From assembly GCA_965662365.1 (NCBI GenBank), contig CBFIHR010000003.1, positions 49,136 through 113,135 of the forward strand: a DNA stretch of 64,000 nucleotides, in the 5' to 3' direction. The position numbers and the translations under genes were made by a program. This stretch comes from CAWVWD01 sp965662365. GTDB lineage: Bacteria; Bacteroidota; Bacteroidia; Chitinophagales; Saprospiraceae. Below the pieces are notes generated by a model. It was not told the DNA's origin, ran no database searches, and was given only the letters and a program-made list of their open reading frames with translations. Numbering within the stretch: position 1 is the stretch's first letter; each line of letters starts with the position of its first letter. Positions 1 to 9,969 of this stretch are shown here, piece by piece.

Positions 1-2
1 TA

Positions 3-1697
3 TGTATTGGTCCTAATCAATACTCAATCGTGGCAAAATTATTTCGTGATTGTGGTGGTATTACACTACCAAACACACTTAGCATAAACGTTGCGTCACA
101 GAATTGTGGTTTCAACCAGAGTGTACAGTTATCTAATTTAAATGGTGCGACTAATTCTTACATTGCACCGTTTTGTAATCCTACACAAGACGATGTTTGT
201 TATGGTGGATCAAGCTCATACGGTGTAGAACAATACTTCTATCGTGGTATTGTGACATTACCTTCTTGTCTAAGTGGTAATGATTTTGTATTGAGCTGGG
301 GAAGTTGTTGCCGTAACACAATTATTACAACAGGTCCTGCAAATGACGGTGGTTTCTTATATGCTACTTTGAACAATACCTTGTCAGAGTGTAACAGTTC
401 TCCTGCCTTCAACTTCGAGCCGACGGTATATTTTTGTTTGGGACAAGAAAATCACTTCAATAATGGTGTGACAGATACAGACGGTGATGATTTACGATTC
501 AGTTTGACACCTTGTTTGACAAGCCTTACGGATTCTGTTAACTACAATCCAGGTTTCTCAAGTGCTCAGCCTTTAACAACTAACTCAATTTCTATCGACC
601 CTGAAACAGGTCAGATTGATTTATTTCCGACTGCTGTAGAAATCGGTGTGATTTGTATCTTAGTAGAAGAGTTTCGTTCAGGTATTAAGATTAGTGAAAC
701 GATTCGAGATTTGCAGGTAGCAGTCTTAGATTGTGGTGCGAATGACTTGCCAGAAGTTTCGGGACTTAACGGAACGGCCTCAAATCTTGGTGTAACGGGT
801 TCTTATTCTCATTTAGGTTGCGTAGGGGAAGAAATGGAATTTACGCTTCAATCTTACGATGCACAAGGTATTCCGACGATTGCCACACAAAATATTACAA
901 TGGATTGGGGAATCGGTATTGCAGGTGCAAGTTTCATTATTGATGATACTTCAAGTACTTTACCTTCAGCGACTTTCCGTTGGACACCAGGCCCTGGAGA
1001 TGTCGGTACAAACTTTTTTACTGTAAAAATTCAAGATGATGCCTGTATGTTCAATGGTGTTGGTATCTTTACTTACAAAATTGAAGTGCAGGAAAGTGGT
1101 CTAAATTATACGTCAAACGTTCCAAATGATACCTTGATTTGTGAAGCGGACTTAGATGGTTCTCCTTTATCTTATGTCATCGATATCAATACAACTAACT
1201 TTGGACCAGGATTCCAGTTCTTTTGGAGTACTAATACGACAGACTCTATTCTGAGTTGTTATAATTGTAAAGATCCAATATTGACACCGATTGTCGGAGC
1301 AGCACCTCCAAATGGAATTACGACATATCAAGTTTATATGCTTTTCAGAAATATCGGTTCTTCTACAAATTGTGCTATAAGAGACACATTTACGATTCAG
1401 GTAGAAAATTGTGTTAGTACGACTTCGATTGATAATTTAATAAAAGACGTAACTATCGCACCGAATCCGTTCACGACAAATGCAATATTAAGTTATAACT
1501 TGAATCAACAAGCAGATGTGACGATAGAAGTATTCAATTTAGTTGGTCAAAAAGTCAGTACTTTAGCAAATGAAAAACAACCTGCTGGAGAACATCAACT
1601 ACAGTTAGGCGATGCCATTAATCGAACGAAAGGCGTTTACTTCGTTCGACTATCCATCGACGGCCAGGCTTTAACTAAAAAAGTAATCGTTCAATAA
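3..1697 (+). CDS. T9SS-secreted protein, 5' end cut by window edge
   Basis: The reading frame is open to the first base of the window (frame from base 3), so this is the C-terminal part (564 residues visible) of a larger exported protein. A GTG at base 30 could be read as a start, but the residues before it (YSIVAKLFRDCGG) continue smoothly, so I take the gene as truncated by the window. The visible part is Cys-rich and beta-rich, like the extracellular modules of Bacteroidota surface proteins. The last ~80 residues are a type A T9SS sorting domain: PNPF near the start, a 'VFNLVGQKV' strand, and a GVYFVRL ... KKVIVQ ending. It is expected to be carried across the outer membrane and anchored or released. 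No enzymatic motif is visible, so the function is unknown. Confidence 0.85.
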   Translation, partial: CIGPNQYSIVAKLFRDCGGITLPNTLSINVASQNCGFNQSVQLSNLNGATNSYIAPFCNPTQDDVCYGGSSSYGVEQYFYRGIVTLPSCLSGNDFVLSWGSCCRNTIITTGPANDGGFLYATLNNTLSECNSSPAFNFEPTVYFCLGQENHFNNGVTDTDGDDLRFSLTPCLTSLTDSVNYNPGFSSAQPLTTNSISIDPETGQIDLFPTAVEIGVICILVEEFRSGIKISETIRDLQVAVLDCGANDLPEVSGLNGTASNLGVTGSYSHLGCVGEEMEFTLQSYDAQGIPTIATQNITMDWGIGIAGASFIIDDTSSTLPSATFRWTPGPGDVGTNFFTVKIQDDACMFNGVGIFTYKIEVQESGLNYTSNVPNDTLICEADLDGSPLSYVIDINTTNFGPGFQFFWSTNTTDSILSCYNCKDPILTPIVGAAPPNGITTYQVYMLFRNIGSSTNCAIRDTFTIQVENCVSTTSIDNLIKDVTIAPNPFTTNAILSYNLNQQADVTIEVFNLVGQKVSTLANEKQPAGEHQLQLGDAINRTKGVYFVRLSIDGQALTKKVIVQ

Positions 1698-1719
1698 TTT
1701 ATACGATTCGTTATTAATA

Positions 1720-1757
1720 AAAAACGGTCATTTCATTAAGTTGAAATGACCGTTTTT
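1720..1757. terminator. Bidirectional hairpin terminator
   Basis: A perfect 16-bp inverted repeat (1720-1735 with 1742-1757) has a 6-nt loop. It is flanked by A and T runs, 22 bp after the stop of the exoprotein gene. It sits between convergent genes and can serve both strands. Confidence 0.85.
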
Positions 1758-1873
1758 CGTTTTGTGGACAAGCACATTTTTATACCTCCAAAATAATATC
1801 AATCTAATATTTCAAAAGACGGCCAACTAAAACAAAATCAGTTGACCATCTTTAAAAACTTATTTATTCTTTC

Positions 1874-4800
1874 CTAATTCATCTTAATCACTTTCTGATT
1901 GATCTCCTGTGTACCTATTTTCAATTTTAAAATATAAGTCCCTTTCTTCAAATCATCTGTATTGATAAAATGCTGATTCTCACCAGAAAAACGCTTCCCT
2001 AAATCTTCTTGATACACTCGACGCCCTAAGATATCGAATAACTCAACCTGTATATTTTCCGCTTTGTCCAAATCAAACTCTACCGTCAGTTGATTAGTAA
2101 ATGGATTTGGAAATATTGCTAATGCGTATTGCTCTGAAAAATTATCTGTATTCGCAAGTATAAGCCTATGATTTGCTTTAAATCCACCACCCACAACAGA
2201 TTCATCGGATACGAAAACAACAAATAAATCTGAGCCAGAAGAATAAAGCTCAGGTGGTAAAGTTGACCCAGAATAACTTCCTAAAACAGGTGCTGTATCG
2301 TCACTTCCATCATGAACAATAACAAAATCAAAATTCGCCTCTGTATCAAACTCTGTAAAAGTTAACCTTATCTGTTCTGAAGCACCAGCTTGAAGTTTCC
2401 AAGTACATTCAGAACTATTGCCATAGTCATTTGCATTACTTCCATCATCTATAGTACCTATTGAAAACGAAACTGGTACATCTGTATTTCCTTGACAATA
2501 ATTTTGTGTTTGCGTTACAAAATAAGCCTCCCAACCACCAAAATTTACGGAAGCATCAGAATAAAACTTAATGAACATTGAACCACCAGTTGAAGAAGTT
2601 ACTGGCGGAATATTACTACCAAAATAAGTTGCTAATAACGGTGCATTTTCATCAACGCCGTCATAAATTTCTACAGCATCATAAATCGTAAATCCATCAG
2701 GTGAAGCATTTTCTAAGTCAAATGCCGTAAAATATAAATCAATACCTTGAGCATTTGGCGGCTGAATCAACCACGTACAGGACGTATTATCATAATAATT
2801 ATTATTCCCCGAACCATCTTCAATCACCGTAAAATCATCTGTCACAACTGCTGTGCTACAATAATTATTTCCACCTGTAATTGTATAATTGGCATCAAAT
2901 CCACCTTGTGTAATCGTTGCGTCAGAGGTGAATACAACTAACATCTTATCGCCAGTTGAAGTTGCTGCCGGCGGCAAACTTGAACCTGACCAATTTAATA
3001 AAACAGGATCATTAACAGATTCCCCATCATAAACAATCACACCATCGTAATTCGCTTCGGTATCAAATGCCGTAAAATTTAATGTAATTGTTGTTGCACC
3101 AGCCGGAGCGATATTCCAATAACAGAAAGCGTTATTCGCATAGTTACTTGCTCCCGAACCATCAGAGAAAGTCCCAGTTTGACCTGTCAAAGTCGTCCCT
3201 CCGTTACAAAATGCCGTTCCCGAAGAAGTGTAGGACGCTTCCCAACCTGCATCCGTTTGAGAACCATCTGATACAAACCTCACGAACATTACGCCCGTTG
3301 TCGAGGTAACAGCCGATGGAATAGCGTTTCCTGTCCATTCTAACAGTAATGGCGCATTAGCATTCACGCCATCATATACTTTTATAGAATCATAGCCAAT
3401 CTCGGTATCAAAACTATTGAACGTTAAAGTCACTTGATTCGCACCAGCCGGCTGAATCAACCACGAACAATCCGAATTGTCTTGATAATCAGCGGATCCC
3501 GAACCATCAGAGAAAACATCCGAAGCAGCTGTCAAAGTTGTTATTCCACCACAGAAAGCCGTCGGGGAGCTTGAGCCTAAACCTACAGCATACCAAGCAT
3601 TTTGAACTGCAATCACTTGTGCCGAGCCAACGCCAAATAAATCTTGTGCTGCCTGAATAGAACCAGTCACAGCATCTGCAAAATCCGAACTTTGTGTCAA
3701 ATAAACTGTCAAATTACGATAAGCAATCGCTGTCGCATCATCAATACCAATACCAGTAACGCTAAACGTATTTCCTAAATCATTCGTACCAGAGCCACCT
3801 ACTGACAATAAATAATACCAATAATTTTGAACACCAGAATTAATGTGAACACCACCATTATCAAAACTTGTATTCGTTGGATCTACCCAATGCGTCCCAC
3901 CGTACGTGTCCGGCTGTTGTGACAAACCAGAATTTGGATTGGACATCGAACGTAAATAACCTGGTGCAGTAATCGTTATTTCATCACCAATCTCCCACAA
4001 ACCCGTTGAGTTAGGTTTGGCGAAAGCCTCAATAGCAACTCCAAAAATATCGGCAAAAGACTCATTCAATGCTCCAGGCTCACCTTGATAAACCAAATCA
4101 GCCGTGTTTGTAATCACAGCGTGAGAAAACTCATGACCTGCTACATCAATACTGGTCAATGGACTAAATGTACTCGCTCCGTCCCCAAAAACTAAAGCCT
4201 GTAAATTTGGATCCCAAAACGCATTTTCCATCGCATTATCGAAATGAACAAAGTTTTTAATCGTCGCTCCGTTTCCATCATAACTATCACGATTAAATTT
4301 CGTAGAGAAAAAATCATACGTTTGTTCCATTCCCCAGTGAGCATCCAAAGCTGGGTCAGCCGTCGCCGTTACGAGTGTATAAGTTCCCGAGTTGCCGCTA
4401 CTACTAAAGTTTTGTGTCCCCGTTGTTCCACTACTTATCGTAAATGAACCCAGAAAATCATGCGACAAAATACTATTATCATTGTCATAAATTTCCACTG
4501 TATAAGTCTGACCAGCAGGAATATTTATATTAATATTCGAAATTGTGACAGGAGGCATTTGATTCCAAATCGTAGCCGATTGATACACATTATTATTACC
4601 ATCAAAAATCACAATAAACAAATCTGGTAATCCGCCATTATCTGGATTTTCGGTAATACTTATCCAATTTGTATTAATTTGAGCAATACTCACACTCGAC
4701 AACGCCATACCTGAAGGTGTCCAGGTCGTTGTTGCGTTCGTAAAATCAACAGCATTATTGAAGTTTGTACCATTGTTCATATTCTTCGTTTCAATACCTC

Positions 4801-5647
4801 TCCCCGACTCTCTCAAACGATAGCCATTCCCGATATCGTCCATTGTAATCGTCTGTGTTCCGCTATAAAGCGTTACTGCTGAACCAGTTACATCGTTTGT
4901 TGCGATTTTATCCACTTTCCAAACAATACTTCCATTAGCTGCATCTACATAGACATCGTATGCACCATAAGGTTTTTGAGCGTTAATATTTACCTTATAC
5001 GCCAACCGAAATGCCTCAGGTCTAAAATCTCCATTTTCAGGAACCAAAATCAGAGTTGCCGTCGGTTGTAGCGAGCCGCCAGTCATTTGGTTATAGTAGG
5101 ATTCATTTCCAGTTTCCCATTGCCATTGTTCCGCCCCGATGTGTTGCTTTGCTTTCGCAATAGCCATTTGTTCAGAAATACCAGCAATCACATTAGCATT
5201 GATATTTGGATAAAAATGACCATTAATTGTTTCGATTTTTCCACTTTTTTCGTGAACAATCACCTCACCACCAAATACATTTAACCCCAAATATTGTTGC
5301 TGGTAACGCCGGTGCGTCACTCCTAAATTATCCGTCATTTCAGATTTGAATTGCCATTCATCCTGCTCACGTAGTTCAAATATATTTTTAATCGTTTCCG
5401 CAGTAGCAGAAGCCATTGGTTTTTCGGGAAACTTCACGAAGTAAGCATCATTTTTATTCGTTACCGAATATGGCTTGACGTTTTCAGGTCGAATTACCGT
5501 TGGTAATTCCTTTCCTTCTTTGGTTTGAAAAGGATTGACAAAGTTGGTAAAGTCTGGTTCTCTTTGTTTAATCTTACCGTCTTGCTGTGCCGAGAGAGTT
5601 GTCATTCCCAAACAGCTTATTAATAAAAGCGTAAATAGTTTTTTCAT
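1874..5647 (-). CDS. M4 (thermolysin-like) metallopeptidase with CUB-like domains, T9SS-secreted
   Basis: Secreted zinc endopeptidase of 1257 aa. Order of parts: signal peptide (1-20); FTP/PepSY-type propeptide (~55-245); M4 catalytic domain (~255-690); four CUB-like modules (~700-1165), each with a DGSG..NY start and a YDG turn; type A T9SS sorting domain (~1175-1257, FPNPF ... KVIKMN). The zinc site is intact: H505-E506-F-S-H509, third ligand E529 in ALNESFAD (20 residues after H509, as in thermolysin), and H601 in GGVHINSG. About 110 extra residues (~305-425) interrupt the M4 N-lobe between NNAVDFTNATTTW and ALDAHWG; they resemble a C2 domain (PDLFIVIFDG ... VEIYDND). A 56-bp gap separates it from the upstream lipoprotein gene on the same strand. 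Confidence 0.93.
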   Translation of the reverse strand: MKKLFTLLLISCLGMTTLSAQQDGKIKQREPDFTNFVNPFQTKEGKELPTVIRPENVKPYSVTNKNDAYFVKFPEKPMASATAETIKNIFELREQDEWQFKSEMTDNLGVTHRRYQQQYLGLNVFGGEVIVHEKSGKIETINGHFYPNINANVIAGISEQMAIAKAKQHIGAEQWQWETGNESYYNQMTGGSLQPTATLILVPENGDFRPEAFRLAYKVNINAQKPYGAYDVYVDAANGSIVWKVDKIATNDVTGSAVTLYSGTQTITMDDIGNGYRLRESGRGIETKNMNNGTNFNNAVDFTNATTTWTPSGMALSSVSIAQINTNWISITENPDNGGLPDLFIVIFDGNNNVYQSATIWNQMPPVTISNININIPAGQTYTVEIYDNDNSILSHDFLGSFTISSGTTGTQNFSSSGNSGTYTLVTATADPALDAHWGMEQTYDFFSTKFNRDSYDGNGATIKNFVHFDNAMENAFWDPNLQALVFGDGASTFSPLTSIDVAGHEFSHAVITNTADLVYQGEPGALNESFADIFGVAIEAFAKPNSTGLWEIGDEITITAPGYLRSMSNPNSGLSQQPDTYGGTHWVDPTNTSFDNGGVHINSGVQNYWYYLLSVGGSGTNDLGNTFSVTGIGIDDATAIAYRNLTVYLTQSSDFADAVTGSIQAAQDLFGVGSAQVIAVQNAWYAVGLGSSSPTAFCGGITTLTAASDVFSDGSGSADYQDNSDCSWLIQPAGANQVTLTFNSFDTEIGYDSIKVYDGVNANAPLLLEWTGNAIPSAVTSTTGVMFVRFVSDGSQTDAGWEASYTSSGTAFCNGGTTLTGQTGTFSDGSGASNYANNAFCYWNIAPAGATTITLNFTAFDTEANYDGVIVYDGESVNDPVLLNWSGSSLPPAATSTGDKMLVVFTSDATITQGGFDANYTITGGNNYCSTAVVTDDFTVIEDGSGNNNYYDNTSCTWLIQPPNAQGIDLYFTAFDLENASPDGFTIYDAVEIYDGVDENAPLLATYFGSNIPPVTSSTGGSMFIKFYSDASVNFGGWEAYFVTQTQNYCQGNTDVPVSFSIGTIDDGSNANDYGNSSECTWKLQAGASEQIRLTFTEFDTEANFDFVIVHDGSDDTAPVLGSYSGSTLPPELYSSGSDLFVVFVSDESVVGGGFKANHRLILANTDNFSEQYALAIFPNPFTNQLTVEFDLDKAENIQVELFDILGRRVYQEDLGKRFSGENQHFINTDDLKKGTYILKLKIGTQEINQKVIKMN

Positions 5648-5703
5648 TCTTTTTTATTTAAATAGTGGAAGTAGCTTGGTAATTAAACTACTCAAACTAA
5701 AGT

Positions 5704-6114
5704 TTACTTCTTAGCGATATCCATCAAATAATTGTATAAATCAGCGAGTTCAATCGTCAGTTTTCCATCTGGTTTTCCCCAAATAACCTTATTAACAGAA
5801 TTGCCCTCCGCATTCTTTACTTCAATAAACTGATAGACATTATCTGGCGTGTCAATATCCAAATTAGCAATATCAGCCGCTTTTAGTTTTTTATAAATCG
5901 TTTTTAATTCAGAATTATCCAGTTGTCGAATCAATTGCGGCTCGCTATTTTTATCCACTTTACCGAATAACTCACCCGAATCCTTAACAACATACGTTTG
6001 AAACTTATCAGTCATTCCGCCGCCTTGACCAAACTCGACAGCTGCGTATTTTGGCGTACAGCCAACCCATGATAAGATAATGGAAAGCATAATAAATACT
6101 AATGGTGACTTCAT
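5704..6114 (-). CDS. Small lipoprotein, unknown function
   Basis: A 136-aa protein with a type II signal peptide: a hydrophobic stretch, then a lipobox-like SWVGC with Cys19 as the lipidated residue. The mature part has the pattern FGQGGGMTDKFQTYVVKDSGELF, then a helical C-terminus (LADLYNYLMDIAKK). I do not recognise a named family. It lies 56 bp upstream of the M4 protease on the same strand, so co-transcription is possible, but nothing in the sequence ties the two functions together. Confidence 0.75.
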   Translation of the reverse strand: MKSPLVFIMLSIILSWVGCTPKYAAVEFGQGGGMTDKFQTYVVKDSGELFGKVDKNSEPQLIRQLDNSELKTIYKKLKAADIANLDIDTPDNVYQFIEVKNAEGNSVNKVIWGKPDGKLTIELADLYNYLMDIAKK

Positions 6115-6381
6115 ATTTAGTGATTTTCGAAGGTCAGATTCTAAACATCAGACTTCGTCATTTAAAATTATGATTAATATAGATATTTCTGATTTGAAAA
6201 TCAAGGTTTCGGGCGATTGTCACAAATAAGACCACAGAATAATTACAGCTTGTTATACTTTATTCCATAAAGTCGTAATCAATATATTTTTTTTTAATAA
6301 TTTGTCATAGTTTCCATCAAAAGTCGTCTTATTGCTAAGATTGCTCTTGCAGACAACAAGAAGTTAAATTAATTACAAATT

Positions 6382-8253
6382 ATGAGAAAAATAATATTCA
6401 TGTTTTTAGGAATAGCATACCTATTCCAAAGTTGTAATTCTGGTGAAAGTTTGACCAATATTGAGTTTGACGGTAATTTAGCACCCGAACACGTCGAGCC
6501 AATGTTCTGGTGGGTTGGTATGAAGAATCCCGAAGTCGAACTAATGATTCATCAGAAAAACATTGCGACTTATGCCGTCACTTCTGCCGATAGCCGTGTA
6601 AAAATTATAGCAGATAAAAATAGCGATAACCCAAATTATAAGTTCGTTAAGTTGAATTTGACAAATGCAGTAGCCGGAAAAGTACCTTTAGTGTTTGAAA
6701 AGGACGGCAAAAAATTCAAATTAGAATACGAATTGCGAGAACGGCACTTAAACCCAAAAGAGATGACAGGAATTTCGCCTAAAGATGTGATTTACCTGAT
6801 TTTCCCTGACCGCTTCGTCAATGGCGATACAACAAACGATAGCATCGAAGGTATGCAAGAAGCGAAAAGTGACGAAAGTTTAGGGCGTCACGGTGGTGAT
6901 TTACAAGGCATTATCAATAAATTTGATTATTTGGCGGACTTAGGAGTTACAGCTGTTTGGCTAAATCCTGAAATCGAAAATGATCAACCGCACGAATCTT
7001 ATCACGGTTACGCTGCAACAGATTTTTATAAAATTGATAGACGATTTGGTACAAATGATTTGTATAAAAAAATGGTCGAAAAAGCACACGAAAAAGACAT
7101 CAAAGTCATCAAAGATATTGTGCATAATCACATTGGCGACCAACATTGGTGGATGAAAGATTTACCAACCGAAACGTGGATTCATCAGTTTGACACCTTC
7201 ACCAAAACTACTTATCGAGCGCCGACCTTATTCGACCCTTACGCCTCGGATTATGATAAAATGCGCATGTCTGATGGCTGGTTCGATACGCACATGCCCG
7301 ACCTCAATCAGCAAGATGAACACTTAGCGACTTACTTGATTCAAAATAATATCTGGTGGATTGAGTTCGCCGGTTTGGACGGTTTTCGTGTCGATACTTA
7401 CGCTTATCCCGACAAAGATTTTACGTCAAAATGGTGTAAAGCAATTTTAGACGAATACCCGAATTTTAAGATTTTTGGAGAAACTTGGGTACATGGTGTC
7501 GTTACTCAAGCCTTCTTTACGGACGAAAACGGCATGAACTCGGGGCACGATACAAACTTGCCGGGCGTTACGGATTTTCAATTGTATTATGCGATAAACG
7601 ATGCGTTAAATAATCCGCAAGGTTGGACTGACGGAGCAGCAAGAATCTATTATACTTTAGCAAAAGATATTGCTTACAAATATCCGAGTAACAATGTCAC
7701 CTTTTTGGATAATCACGATTTAGCTCGTCTGGCGACCGTTATGGGCAACAATCCGACGAAAGTCAAATCTGCTTTGTCCTTCTTATTGACAACTCGTGGA
7801 ACGCCAATGCTTTATTACGGAACGGAAATTATGATGAATAGCGACGGCGAAAAAGACCACGGTTACTTACGTCAAAATTTCCCTGGAGGCTTCGGCGGAA
7901 CGGTGGACAAATTTAGCGAAAGCGGCAGGAATGAAACAGAAAAAGATATTTTCAATCATACCAAAACACTTTTGAATTATCGTAAAAATAGCAAAGCCTT
8001 GACGGAAGGAAAGTTAGTTCAATTTGTTCCCGAAAATGGCGTTTATGTTTATTTTCGTTACTTAGAAGACAACTCAAAATCGGTGATGATTGTCATGAAT
8101 ACTCACGCTGAATCAACAACAATTCAAACGAATCGTTTTGACGAACAATTGAAACATTACCAATCTGGTTCAGATATTTTGACTGGTGAAAGTGTTGAGT
8201 TGAGTTCGATGAGTTTGGGCAGTTATGAAACGAAAGTAATCGAGTTGAAATAA
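6382..8253 (+). CDS. GH13 alpha-amylase family lipoprotein (cyclomaltodextrinase/neopullulanase-like)
   Basis: Glycoside hydrolase of 623 aa acting on alpha-glucans or maltodextrins, probably in the periplasm or on the outer membrane. The signal peptide ends in the lipobox LFQSC (Cys18). Residues ~25-120 match the N-terminal beta domain of cyclomaltodextrinases (EPMFWWVGMKNPEVELMIH). The TIM barrel follows with the four GH13 regions: DIVHNH; GFRVD with nucleophile D338; FGETW with acid/base E367; and FLDNHD with D446 as third carboxylate. The C-terminal ~80 residues form the usual beta domain. The domain order resembles SusA-type enzymes, but there is no SusC/SusD pair nearby, so it is not in a classical polysaccharide-utilisation locus here. 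Confidence 0.93.
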   Translation: MRKIIFMFLGIAYLFQSCNSGESLTNIEFDGNLAPEHVEPMFWWVGMKNPEVELMIHQKNIATYAVTSADSRVKIIADKNSDNPNYKFVKLNLTNAVAGKVPLVFEKDGKKFKLEYELRERHLNPKEMTGISPKDVIYLIFPDRFVNGDTTNDSIEGMQEAKSDESLGRHGGDLQGIINKFDYLADLGVTAVWLNPEIENDQPHESYHGYAATDFYKIDRRFGTNDLYKKMVEKAHEKDIKVIKDIVHNHIGDQHWWMKDLPTETWIHQFDTFTKTTYRAPTLFDPYASDYDKMRMSDGWFDTHMPDLNQQDEHLATYLIQNNIWWIEFAGLDGFRVDTYAYPDKDFTSKWCKAILDEYPNFKIFGETWVHGVVTQAFFTDENGMNSGHDTNLPGVTDFQLYYAINDALNNPQGWTDGAARIYYTLAKDIAYKYPSNNVTFLDNHDLARLATVMGNNPTKVKSALSFLLTTRGTPMLYYGTEIMMNSDGEKDHGYLRQNFPGGFGGTVDKFSESGRNETEKDIFNHTKTLLNYRKNSKALTEGKLVQFVPENGVYVYFRYLEDNSKSVMIVMNTHAESTTIQTNRFDEQLKHYQSGSDILTGESVELSSMSLGSYETKVIELK

Positions 8254-8260
8254 TGTGATA

Positions 8261-8329
8261 GATTCGCCGGAAATATCGAGAGCGTCGAAACACAGCAAAA
8301 GTCAGCGTTCTCAGCCTTTTCGGCGAATC
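8261..8329. terminator. Long imperfect hairpin between convergent genes
   Basis: GATTCGCCG (8261-8269) pairs with CGGCGAATC (8321-8329). An inner stem (8278-8285 with 8305-8312) includes two G-U pairs. It lies just after the GH13 stop and just after the stop of the convergent gene, so it probably ends transcription from both. There is no long T run. Confidence 0.55.
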
Positions 8330-8341
8330 AATCAACAAATA

Positions 8342-9907
8342 CTAAAATCTATATTTCAAACCGATTTCCATATTAAATAAGTTAGACTTCGTCCGTCCAA
8401 AATCTGACTCATGATTATCCGACACTGCCAAAGTCCGAGTCGGCTCAACCATTAATGACCAATTATCCTTAAATTCATACGCTAACACAAGGCCTGACAT
8501 CGAATTGATCGCTCCATTTTTAGACGGTCTTGGTCGTTTTTTTAATCTAAAATCATCTACTTCAAACCCTTGCTCTTCAATTTCAAAACTATTGACTTTC
8601 AGATCATTTGCAATGACATTATTATAACTCACGCCCGCTTTTATCCCCACCGAAAAATCATTGATTTTAAATAATTCGTAGGTCAAACAAACAGGAACAA
8701 TAACCGAATGTATTTCCGCAGTCGCATCTACTTTTATACCAATATTTTCATCTTGTGTAGTCCCGTTATCTTTCAATCTCGTCACATCTGCCCCAACACT
8801 GTATTCACCATAAGTACTTGAACCTGAGTAATCTATCGTATTACCTGCTTTATTTATTGAAATATCTTCCTCTGTCCTTTTATCATATCGTAAAAAATGT
8901 CGAGTATTAAAACGATAGGACGCATTCGTATAAATTCCACCGATATTCAATGATAATTTATCCGTTAAACTATGGCCATATTTCACACCGATTGCTCGCC
9001 CCCAACTAGCTCTTTCAATCGGAATCGGTCGAGGAATATTTGGCATTGGCGGCGGTGGATTACCTGCACTCTGAGGCCGTAATGGTAGAATATTATTCTT
9101 CAAAATCGTCGGTGCGACAAACAATGCAAAGCTGTTTTTATTCGTCAACGCTTTATCAAGCAACGCCTCCTCTATCCTTACCGCTTTATTTAATTCCCAA
9201 TCTTTTTGATAAAATACAGAAAAAGATTTAATCGCCAACTCGTTCCAATTCATCACGGCTGCTGTCGGTTGATTGGTTTTAGGTGCTATTTTTCCACTAT
9301 TTTGTTGTATTTCTTCTCTAATTTCCTGAATTATCGGTATCGTTTCTTTCACGATTGACGTCTGTTGTTGTCCAATATTTTGAACATCATTTTCAGTTTT
9401 TTCAGTTTTTTCAGTTGAATAATGCGGCGTAATATCCACGAAATACGGCGGTCGATTTTTTGACTTCCTTTCCTTTTTATTTTTAAAAATAATAGCTGCG
9501 TCCTCTTTTTGCATTCGCTCAAAATCACGCTTATTCCTATCTTTATTAGGACTTAGATTATTGCTACTTGAATGATTTGAATAAAAATCAGGCTGTATAT
9601 TTTCTGTATTTTGACGAACCTCACCACCCTTCAACGATGAAATATTCCGATTAGATTGCTCTAACTGTTCCGTCAAATTTTCCAAAGTTTTTTTGTATTC
9701 AAACATTTTATACCCAACAAAAACCAATAATATCAAAGATAAAATAAAGGCAGAAGGCCAAGCATAAGCCGACCAGGTAACTCCAGGTTTTGGCGGAATC
9801 ACAGGCTCGATTCTATCCCACATCTTATCAGAAGGCTGACCGTCAAAGCCCTCTAAATATTTTCTGAAAAAATCTTCAAAATCGTCGTTATGTAAATCTT
9901 TTCCCAA
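8342..9907 (-). CDS. Membrane anti-sigma-like protein with C-terminal beta-barrel-like domain
   Basis: A 521-aa protein encoded 62 bp after an ECF sigma gene on the same strand. The N-terminal ~45 residues are soluble (DDFEDFFRKYLEGFDGQPSDKMWDRI in outline), a pattern I associate with anti-sigma-type N-termini in this phylum. One TM helix follows (~48-66), then a coiled, Lys/Glu-rich linker (~70-215) with a short TEK repeat. The C-terminal ~260 residues read as antiparallel strands (GVKYGHSLTDKLSLNIGGIY ...) and end in an aromatic residue, ...IGLKYRF, like small outer-membrane barrels. The position next to the sigma factor suggests that it controls it. How an inner-membrane helix and a barrel-like domain coexist is unclear. 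Start chosen at the first ATG. Confidence 0.75.
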   Translation of the reverse strand: MGKDLHNDDFEDFFRKYLEGFDGQPSDKMWDRIEPVIPPKPGVTWSAYAWPSAFILSLILLVFVGYKMFEYKKTLENLTEQLEQSNRNISSLKGGEVRQNTENIQPDFYSNHSSSNNLSPNKDRNKRDFERMQKEDAAIIFKNKKERKSKNRPPYFVDITPHYSTEKTEKTENDVQNIGQQQTSIVKETIPIIQEIREEIQQNSGKIAPKTNQPTAAVMNWNELAIKSFSVFYQKDWELNKAVRIEEALLDKALTNKNSFALFVAPTILKNNILPLRPQSAGNPPPPMPNIPRPIPIERASWGRAIGVKYGHSLTDKLSLNIGGIYTNASYRFNTRHFLRYDKRTEEDISINKAGNTIDYSGSSTYGEYSVGADVTRLKDNGTTQDENIGIKVDATAEIHSVIVPVCLTYELFKINDFSVGIKAGVSYNNVIANDLKVNSFEIEEQGFEVDDFRLKKRPRPSKNGAINSMSGLVLAYEFKDNWSLMVEPTRTLAVSDNHESDFGRTKSNLFNMEIGLKYRF

Positions 9908-9969
9908 ATTCTTAGAATTTTATATTTTCCACAAACCTTTCTGGCTTATTCGATAATTTTTATTAAAAA

